A stretch of 8,720 nt of DNA, from the NCBI GenBank assembly GCA_002701455.1, contig NZVJ01000017.1:24327-33046 (forward strand). The letters are read 5' to 3'. The translations under genes and the position numbers were made by a program. Below are positions 1-4,973 of this stretch, piece after piece. The stretch's first letter is position 1; every line of letters begins with the position of its first letter. The DNA is from Rhodospirillaceae bacterium. GTDB taxonomy: Bacteria; Pseudomonadota; Alphaproteobacteria; Thalassobaculales; Thalassobaculaceae. The notes under the pieces are model-generated. The model worked only from the letters and a program-made list of their open reading frames with translations, did no database searches and was not told the origin of the DNA.

Positions 1-1379
1 GTTGGCCTCACTAATTGTTCAGTGAATACGCCTTCCGTTCTCTCTAACTCCCATGGACCTGGAGTTGCAGAAACAAAAATTGTTTGCGGACGCATCACTT
101 CCCATTCTTCGAATTTAAGTGGGCGATTATCCAAGCAAGAAGGAAGCCTGAAGCCGTATTCCGACAACGTCGATTTCCTGGCAAAATCACCTTTGTACAT
201 AGCGCCAATTTGAGGCACCGTCACGTGACTTTCGTCTACCATTAAAAGCGCGTTTTCAGGCAAGTACTCGAAAAGTGTTGGCGGCGGCTGTCCGGCTTCT
301 CGTCCCGAGAGATACCGGGAGTAATTTTCTATACCTGCACAGGACCCAGTGGCAGCAATCATTTCTAAGTCAAAAGTAGTTCTTTGTTCTAGGCGCTGGG
401 CTTCAAGCAATTGACTGTTTTCTTGCAATTCATTGAGTCGCATTTTCAATTCTGTTTTTATTTCGTGAATTGCCTGAGAGAGTGTTGGTTTTGGTGTGAC
501 GTAATGGGAATTAGCAAAGACCCGCACCTGTTCTAGTTCTGAGGTTTTTTCGCCAGTTAAAGGATCGAACTCTTGAATGCTTTCCAGCTCTTCTCCAAAG
601 AATGAGAGGCGCCAGGCTCTATCTTCTAAATGCGCTGGGAAAATCTCTAAAATATCACCTCTAGCCCTAAAACAGCCACGCTGAAAGTTGGTATCGTTTC
701 TGCGATATTGCAATTCAACTAATCTTTTCCTAAGGTTTTGGGGATCAAGCGAGGAGCCAGCCTTAAGTATGACGGTCATCTTCCCATATGTTTCAACCGC
801 GCCAATACCATAAATACTTGATACCGAAGCAACTATTATTACGTCTTCACGCTCTAGCAACGCGCGGGTTGCCGAATGCCTCATCCTATCTATTTGTTCA
901 TTAATAGATGCCTCTTTTTCAACATAAGTATCTGTACGCGGGACATAGGCTTCAGGAAGATAATAGTCATAATAAGAAACAAAATATTCTACCGCATTAT
1001 TGGGAAAAAAGGTCTTCATTTCCCCAAAAAGTTGCGCGGCAAGCGTTTTATTAGGCGCTAGTATTAGTGTAGGTCGCTGAACATTTTGAATGACGTGAGC
1101 CATACTAAATGTTTTTCCAGAGCCAGTTACACCTAGCAGTACTTGATCCCTCAAGGAATTTTCTAGTCCCTGTGTCAATTCACCGATGGCGGAGGGTTGA
1201 TCTCCCGATGGTTTAAACTCCGATACTATTTCAAACGCTTGCCCCGCATCCTGCGTGGCAACAGATGACTTGAGGTCTGGTGTTGTAGTGCCTACTAATT
1301 GTTCAAAAAACTTGTCCTGGCGTCGCGCCTGGTTCTCTGCTGAACTATCCGGTCGATTTAAACTGTGGGCTTTGTTCAT
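1..1379 (-). CDS. uvrB: UvrABC excinuclease subunit B (N-terminal 459 residues, cut by window start)
   Basis: UvrB is the damage-verifying, ATP-dependent helicase-like subunit of cytosolic nucleotide excision repair. It is loaded by UvrA and then recruits UvrC. Translation of the minus strand gives an open frame from the ATG at 1379 to the window edge. Visible in order: a non-conserved N-terminal extension of about 48 residues, the FxPSGDQPxAI stretch at 55-65, Walker A GVTGSGKT at 83-90, the [10 protein letters not shown] motif at about 108-117, the Tyr-rich beta-hairpin region [16 protein letters not shown] at about 132-147 that clamps DNA, the DESH Walker B box at 382-385, and the VSATPG motif near the edge. 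UvrB is usually about 670-730 residues, so the C-terminal helicase half and the UvrC-binding UVR domain lie outside. An AGG six nucleotides before the ATG supports the start. The gene is divergent from the radical SAM gene. I see no LexA-type GTTC-N7-GTTC box upstream. Confidence 0.97.
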   Translation of the reverse strand, partial: MNKAHSLNRPDSSAENQARRQDKFFEQLVGTTTPDLKSSVATQDAGQAFEIVSEFKPSGDQPSAIGELTQGLENSLRDQVLLGVTGSGKTFSMAHVIQNVQRPTLILAPNKTLAAQLFGEMKTFFPNNAVEYFVSYYDYYLPEAYVPRTDTYVEKEASINEQIDRMRHSATRALLEREDVIIVASVSSIYGIGAVETYGKMTVILKAGSSLDPQNLRKRLVELQYRRNDTNFQRGCFRARGDILEIFPAHLEDRAWRLSFFGEELESIQEFDPLTGEKTSELEQVRVFANSHYVTPKPTLSQAIHEIKTELKMRLNELQENSQLLEAQRLEQRTTFDLEMIAATGSCAGIENYSRYLSGREAGQPPPTLFEYLPENALLMVDESHVTVPQIGAMYKGDFARKSTLSEYGFRLPSCLDNRPLKFEEWEVMRPQTIFVSATPGPWELERTEGVFTEQLVRP

Positions 1380-1527
1380 AAATTGCCTGTAATTTTTTTT
1401 TTTGGTAAAATAAAATGTAAATGCGCGCAAATAGGCGGAGCAACGATAACATTATAATAAAAGAGGTGGAAGTAGTGGGACGTTTTTCAAGATTTGCATT
1501 CACAAAGTTGAAAGCCTAGGAAACAAA
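1380..1527. promoter_or_regulatory. divergent uvrB / radical SAM promoter region
   Basis: This 148-bp spacer must carry the start signals of uvrB (minus) and of the radical SAM gene (plus). The palindromic ATTATAAT at 1451-1458 contains a perfect TATAAT on each strand (plus 1453-1458, minus 1456-1451) and could serve both directions. No convincing -35 hexamer sits 16-18 bp away on either strand, so the assignment is weak. On the minus strand it would give uvrB a 5' leader of about 65 nt, which would contain an uninterrupted run of eleven A (T11 at 1393-1403). On the plus strand transcription would begin almost on the ribosome binding site of the short upstream ORF. Confidence 0.35.
1475..1519 (+). 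CDS. possible 14-codon leader peptide or small precursor upstream of the radical SAM gene
   Basis: A very short ORF begins with GTG at 1475, five nucleotides after the strong purine-rich AGAGGTGG at 1462-1469, and ends at TAG 1517-1519. It would encode MGRFSRFAFTKLKA, a basic and aromatic peptide. The same frame is open back to an in-frame GTG at 1466 and an ATG at 1421 (32 residues in all), but that ATG has no clear ribosome binding site. The stop codon overlaps the AGGA ribosome binding site (1518-1521) of the downstream radical SAM gene, a geometry that favours translational coupling. It could be a leader peptide, a small substrate of the radical SAM enzyme (it contains Phe-X-X triplets), or chance: ORFs this short are common. 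I recognise no homologue. Confidence 0.3.
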   Translation: MGRFSRFAFTKLKA

Positions 1528-2457
1528 ATGAAACATACGTTATCAAAATTTTCTAATCCCTATTTCACAAGGGATGGGCAGCACAGGGCTTTCGTTGAGT
1601 TCAATAGTTTTAAAACACTTTGGTTCAATACAGGTACACTCTGCAATATAGCTTGTTCAAATTGTTACATAGAATCTTCGCCAAGAAATGATCGATTGAT
1701 CTATCTTTCTCTTAAAGAGGTTATTGAGTATCTCAACGAACTGGAAAACCTCTCTGGGAAAAGCTGTGAGATTGGTTTTACGGGAGGTGAACCCTTTTTA
1801 AACCCAGACTTTTTAAAAATGCTAGAGGAATGTCTGCGTAGGGACTTTTCAATCTTGATACTTACAAATGCTATGAAGCCTCTACAAAACAAAACCGCCG
1901 AACTTTTGAAATTAAAATCCGTTTTTGGGACTAGGAAATTAGTTTTTAGGGTTTCTATAGACCACTATGAAAAGGAATGGCATGAGCTTGAGCGAGGCGC
2001 TGGAACATGGACGCCAATGATAAACGGGCTGCAGTGGCTGATAAATAATGAATATACAATAAATGTAGCGGGACGCAGTTTGTCTGGGGAGAGCGATGAA
2101 GAATGTCGTCAAGGATATAAAAAGTTATTTGAAAAACTCGGTCTCAGATTAGACCCCTTTAATAAGAGTGAATTGGTCATTTTTCCAGAAATGGATGCTA
2201 AGGTTGATGTGCCGGAGATAACAACTAATTGCTGGAAGATCCTTTCTGTAAGGCCTGAACTGCAAATGTGTGCTACATCGCGAATGGTGGTAAAAAGAAA
2301 AGGGCAGAAAAAACCGATAGTCGTGTCCTGTACACTGCTGCCTTATGAAAAAGAATTCGAGTTAGGAGAATCTCTTTTGGAATCTTGCGAGAAGATTTAT
2401 TTGAACCATCATCATTGCTCAAAATTTTGTGTGTTAGGTGGCGCTTCCTGTAGTTAG
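1528..2457 (+). CDS. radical SAM protein of unknown function, Cys-rich C-terminus
   Basis: This is a cytosolic iron-sulfur enzyme of the radical SAM superfamily, which cleaves S-adenosylmethionine reductively to start radical chemistry; its substrate cannot be read from the sequence. The cluster-binding CX3CX2C is at C39, C43 and C46 in a context (NTGTLCNIACSNCYIESSPRNDRL) where the strand before the motif and the SSPRNDRL after it look family-specific. GGEP at 86-89 is the SAM-binding motif, and VSIDHY at 142-147 a further barrel strand. Six Cys in the last 75 residues (235, 248, 268, 297, 301, 308), ending in HHHCSKFCVLGGASCS, could bind an auxiliary cluster, although the pattern is not a textbook SPASM domain. 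The 309-residue length looks complete. AGGA at 1518-1521, six nucleotides before the ATG, supports the start. It is divergent from uvrB and ends 4 nt from the convergent phosphoesterase gene. From memory, similar proteins are annotated only as radical SAM protein in alphaproteobacteria. Confidence 0.9.
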   Translation: MKHTLSKFSNPYFTRDGQHRAFVEFNSFKTLWFNTGTLCNIACSNCYIESSPRNDRLIYLSLKEVIEYLNELENLSGKSCEIGFTGGEPFLNPDFLKMLEECLRRDFSILILTNAMKPLQNKTAELLKLKSVFGTRKLVFRVSIDHYEKEWHELERGAGTWTPMINGLQWLINNEYTINVAGRSLSGESDEECRQGYKKLFEKLGLRLDPFNKSELVIFPEMDAKVDVPEITTNCWKILSVRPELQMCATSRMVVKRKGQKKPIVVSCTLLPYEKEFELGESLLESCEKIYLNHHHCSKFCVLGGASCS

Positions 2458-2461
2458 AATT

Positions 2462-3298
2462 TCAACTCGCCGTTTGTCGTGATGACTTCCGGGGAGCTGG
2501 CCATTTATGGCCGTATTCCCTCAAAGGCAGTTTCCATTCCCAGTTCTGGGAACCAGTAATATTTATTGTCAGGTTGTCAGAAATAATTATTTCTGTCCAC
2601 AACGCACAAGCAGTGCCTGCTGAAAAAAAGCCTTCTATAATTGAAGGAAGAGTTATGTGATGAATTCCGTTAAGTGTATTCAACCGTGGCCAGTGTATGT
2701 GGCCGCCAACCGTCATTTGAATGCCAGGATGATCAGCCAAAATGTCCAGTATGCGTTTTTTGTATGGCAATACTGCAGCCCACGGGTTATTTTCAAACCA
2801 ATAATTTCCATCCAGGTTTCCCGTAACTTGTGGAACGTGGCAGAAAAGGACGGTTGGCCCAGAATGTTGATCAAGAGTAGCTTCCAGCCATTCAACCGCT
2901 TTTTCATCCTCCGGAAAGCCAGACTGAGTTGAGTATCTTGTGTCTGGAGACCAAAATATGAAATGCCAATCATCCAAAATAAAACTTCTACTTCGAACCG
3001 CCGCATTCAGAAGCGTTTCATTGTCTTCGTTTGTCAAAAATGCGACATCATGATTGCCTAAGACGTGTTCCCTCCGAACAGCAATCTGATTAAACTTCTC
3101 AGCAACTTCCTGCATTAATCTGTAATCAGTTTCTTGATCCACATCATTAATCCTATCCCCAAGGTCAACTACAAAATCAGGTTGTGATCGGTTTGCGTAC
3201 TCAACGAAACGATCCAAGATGTCTAAAGCCGAGCTGCTCCTTTTAGTTTCAAAAGATTTGCCATGGTGGATATCGGTGATAGCTAAAATTTTGATCAT
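2462..3298 (-). CDS. calcineurin-like metallophosphoesterase, last gene of the folate-type operon
   Basis: This is a binuclear-metal phosphohydrolase of 278 residues. All superfamily blocks are present in order: D9-I-H11 (metal ligands), GDRIN at 47-51, GNHD at 81-84, the CHVP histidine H154, and GGHIH at 198-202. The layout resembles the ADP-ribose/CDP-alcohol diphosphatase-like branch, enzymes that cut phosphoanhydride or phosphodiester bonds, but the substrate is not determined by the motifs. There is no signal peptide or membrane segment, so it should act in the cytosol. The ATG at 3298 has GGGG about five nucleotides upstream (ccccggt on the plus strand just past the start). It lies 42 nt after folB on the same strand, with no visible terminator between, so it is probably co-transcribed with folB and the pteridine reductase. 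That context suggests a role in pterin phosphate removal, which is an inference. Confidence 0.9.
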   Translation of the reverse strand: MIKILAITDIHHGKSFETKRSSSALDILDRFVEYANRSQPDFVVDLGDRINDVDQETDYRLMQEVAEKFNQIAVRREHVLGNHDVAFLTNEDNETLLNAAVRSRSFILDDWHFIFWSPDTRYSTQSGFPEDEKAVEWLEATLDQHSGPTVLFCHVPQVTGNLDGNYWFENNPWAAVLPYKKRILDILADHPGIQMTVGGHIHWPRLNTLNGIHHITLPSIIEGFFSAGTACALWTEIIISDNLTINITGSQNWEWKLPLREYGHKWPAPRKSSRQTAS

Positions 3299-3340
3299 GT
3301 TGCCCCGGTTTCAGTTAATAATGTATATATAATAAATGCT

Positions 3341-3703
3341 TCACTTTATAGATGTCATTTTAACACCAACCCCATTGCAGTCGGGATACACATCAAGTTT
3401 CTTAGTTGTAACCGTAGCTTCCGTCACACCGTCTTGCCCAATGATTTTTTCAAGGATGAGCCGGCAAAGAGTTTCTTGGAGATTAAATCGTCTATTACTA
3501 ATCAAGTTTTTTATCTCCAGGCGGATAAAGTCATAATCAAAAGTTGATCCTATTTCATCAGGCCTATCCCCTGCATTTGGATCTAGTAATACCTCAACTG
3601 AGATACAGACCCTTTGAGGGTTATTGATTTCAAAATCATGTATTCCTATATCAACCATGACTTCAAATTCCTCGAGAAAGAGTTTTGTAGTAACATCCGC
3701 CAT
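3341..3703 (-). CDS. folB: dihydroneopterin aldolase
   Basis: FolB converts 7,8-dihydroneopterin to 6-hydroxymethyl-7,8-dihydropterin and glycolaldehyde in tetrahydrofolate synthesis; it is a cytosolic oligomer. The 120-residue product has the expected small tunnelling-fold size. IGIHDFE at 19-25 corresponds to the IGVYDWE stretch of E. coli FolB and carries the conserved acidic residue E25. FDYDFI at 56-61 carries the substrate-pocket Tyr58, LQETL at 75-79 the conserved Glu, and TVTTKKLD at 97-104 the catalytic-region lysine. I chose the ATG at 3703, preceded by AAGG and AGG purines. A TTG at 3724 would add seven residues but has no ribosome binding site, and the ATG overlapping the SDR stop codon is out of frame. 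It sits 24 nt after the SDR gene and 42 nt before the phosphoesterase gene. FolX-type epimerase activity is an alternative, but the neighbourhood favours folate. Confidence 0.9.
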   Translation of the reverse strand: MADVTTKLFLEEFEVMVDIGIHDFEINNPQRVCISVEVLLDPNAGDRPDEIGSTFDYDFIRLEIKNLISNRRFNLQETLCRLILEKIIGQDGVTEATVTTKKLDVYPDCNGVGVKMTSIK

Positions 3704-3727
3704 ACCCTTAGAACCTGCTTTCAAACA

Positions 3728-4486
3728 TCATACGAAGGCGACATCACGATCAAGCTTTTGCAATCTTTGACCCCCGTCAATTGTGATTATGTGGCCATTT
3801 AACGATTCAGTTTCAAGAATGAAAAAAACCGCCTTTATTATGTCTTCTACAGAGGAAACTTTTCCAATGGGGCTCATTTTCTGGCCCTTTTCAAAACTAG
3901 CTTGGCCCTGCCCGCCACTCTCGAGCGTTATTCCTGGAGCGATACCATTCACACGAACTCGAGGAGCCATTCCCATAGCAAAGGCCTCCGTCGCCCCGTG
4001 CAACGCTACTTTGCTAATTGTGTACGAGAGGAAGTCAGGGTTTATTGAAAAAACCTTATTATCTAAAATATTAATAATACATCCCTTATGACCATCTTCA
4101 AGCAATTCAAAAAAAGCTTTACTCAAAAGTACCGGTCCGCGAACATTTACAAAAAAATGTTCATCAAGAGAGTCGCCGGTAATGCTTGATACGTCATCGA
4201 ATTCAAATCTAGCAGCATTATTAATTAACAATCTAACGGGCGGAGCATCGGCCTCAATTTGATTTATTATATTTTCACCGCAGTTAGGACTGCTCAAGTC
4301 AGCGCTGATTAATTTCCCTTTGCCACCTTGGTTTTCAATTTCCGCTAGGATTACTTTTGCTGCAGTAATAGAAGAATTACAATGCAAATATACAAACCAA
4401 CCCTGTTTCCCGAGCGCTTTAGCAATCTCGGCGCCAATGCGTTGTCCGCCCCCGGTAACTATAGCTGATTTACTTCTCGCTTCCAT
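3728..4486 (-). CDS. folM: pteridine reductase-type short-chain dehydrogenase (FolM/PTR1-like)
   Basis: This is an NADPH-dependent short-chain reductase of 252 residues, probably reducing dihydropterin or dihydrofolate substrates in the cytosol. The dinucleotide loop TGGGQRIG at 11-18 matches the TGX3RXG form typical of pteridine reductases rather than the usual TGxxxGIG. NNAA is at 89-92. The catalytic set is D142, Y155 and K159 (NILDNK, then YTISK). Ordinary SDRs have Ser at the position 13 residues before the Tyr; Asp there is a hallmark of PTR1 (Asp-Tyr-Lys), so I prefer FolM/PTR1 over a generic SDR. PGI near 184-186 and the C-terminal IDGG at 236-239 are standard. It is the first gene of a minus-strand unit followed within 24 nt by folB, which supports a folate/pterin role. 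The ATG at 4486 has no strong ribosome binding site. The gene symbol is by family, not by demonstrated orthology. Confidence 0.85.
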   Translation of the reverse strand: MEARSKSAIVTGGGQRIGAEIAKALGKQGWFVYLHCNSSITAAKVILAEIENQGGKGKLISADLSSPNCGENIINQIEADAPPVRLLINNAARFEFDDVSSITGDSLDEHFFVNVRGPVLLSKAFFELLEDGHKGCIINILDNKVFSINPDFLSYTISKVALHGATEAFAMGMAPRVRVNGIAPGITLESGGQGQASFEKGQKMSPIGKVSSVEDIIKAVFFILETESLNGHIITIDGGQRLQKLDRDVAFV

Positions 4487-4517
4487 AATTTCGAAACTAA
4501 CTCTGTTTAAAAGGCTG

Positions 4518-4578
4518 CTTAGTAAATAAAGAAAATTGCTTTTTGAACAAATAAAATCTTATTCAAGTAAATACTAAG
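4518..4578 (-). repeat. nested inverted repeat in the probable leader of the folM-folB unit
   Basis: Two inverted repeats are nested. The outer arms CTTAGTA (4518-4524) and TACTAAG (4572-4578) are perfect over 7 bp. The inner arms TTGAACAA (4543-4550) and TTATTCAA (4559-4566) match over 8 bp with one mismatch. Read as minus-strand RNA, that mismatch becomes a U-G wobble, giving an 8-bp hairpin with an 8-nt loop inside a longer stem. The structure lies 32-92 nt upstream of the SDR start codon. It could be a structured 5' leader or an operator. In DNA this AT-rich, short inverted repeats also arise by chance. Confidence 0.45.
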
Positions 4579-4593
4579 TTGTAATCTAATTTC

Positions 4594-4599
4594 ATTATA
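4594..4599 (-). promoter_or_regulatory. possible -10 box for the folM-folB-phosphoesterase unit
   Basis: A perfect TATAAT on the minus strand would place the transcript start near 4587, just before the nested inverted repeat, and give a leader of about 100 nt. No good -35 hexamer is visible 16-18 bp upstream. In a region this rich in A and T a single hexamer is weak evidence. Confidence 0.25.
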
Positions 4600-4877
4600 G
4601 AAAAAATACTTTTATTTATATTCCTTAATCCCATTTTTATGTGCAAAATCTATCAAACTATAATAGGAGTATTGTAATTGATGAGAGTAATTGTACACAG
4701 TTCGTAAAAAATATATTTTTCTTTCACAAGAATGCGGCCATACCAGTCAGAAAATATTCGGGAAGAGGGGCAAAACATAAAAATCGTTATTTTTCAAGGA
4801 GTTAAAAACGGTGCCTATATTTTAAGCAAAACGTAATTTTTGAGAGTATCTGGGGCGATGACCAATATCTCATCAGC

Positions 4878-4898
4878 TTATCCCCAGCTTTGTCCACA
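4878..4898 (+). promoter_or_regulatory. tandem near-consensus DnaA boxes upstream of uvrC
   Basis: TTATCCCCA (4878-4886) and TTGTCCACA (4890-4898) each match the DnaA box TTATCCACA at 8 of 9 positions, lie in the same orientation, and start 12 bp apart. A third, weaker reverse-oriented match (GGTGGATTA, 4904-4912) follows at once. They sit at the gene-proximal edge of an AT-rich stretch about 76-96 bp before the uvrC ATG. They may regulate uvrC transcription or titrate DnaA; an origin role is only a possibility. Confidence 0.35.
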
Positions 4899-4973
4899 GT
4901 CACGGTGGATTAATAAGCAGCTTCATTTTTTTCTTTTGTTAAGCTAATAATTTAATTGGTGAAATTACAGATT

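Larger units (their letters stand above)
4487..4973. other. AT-rich divergent intergenic region between folM-like SDR and uvrC
   Basis: About 490 bp without a convincing gene. It is clearly more AT-rich than the flanking coding DNA. It must hold the promoters of the SDR-folB-phosphoesterase unit (minus) and of uvrC (plus). It contains a nested inverted repeat at 4518-4578, a TATAAT on the minus strand at 4599-4594, another TATAAT on the plus strand at 4659-4664, and two near-consensus DnaA boxes at 4878-4898. Tiny ORFs occur (for example an ATG at 4681 with AGGAG eleven nucleotides upstream, 8 codons; an ATG at 4858, 29 codons), but none has good support. I see no tRNA-like cloverleaf, SRP or tmRNA signature, or known riboswitch core. 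Confidence 0.8.

Noticed and set aside
2657..3006. Overlapping ORFs of 91 and 97 codons inside the phosphoesterase gene
   Set aside because: They are other-frame shadows; the phosphoesterase frame carries all metal-binding motifs.
3722..3724. TTG start giving a 127-residue FolB
   Set aside because: No ribosome binding site before it; the ATG at 3703 gives the usual 120 residues and is preceded by AAGG.
3783..4091. 102-codon plus-strand ORF inside the SDR gene
   Set aside because: Antisense shadow of a gene with clear SDR motifs; no recognisable product.
4681..4707. 8-codon ORF with AGGAG upstream at 4665-4669
   Set aside because: The spacing to the ATG is 11 nt and the peptide is too short to judge; no coding support.
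4858..4947. 29-codon ORF starting at ATG 4858
   Set aside because: It runs through the DnaA-box-like sites, has only a poorly spaced GGGG before it and no recognisable protein features; probably chance.
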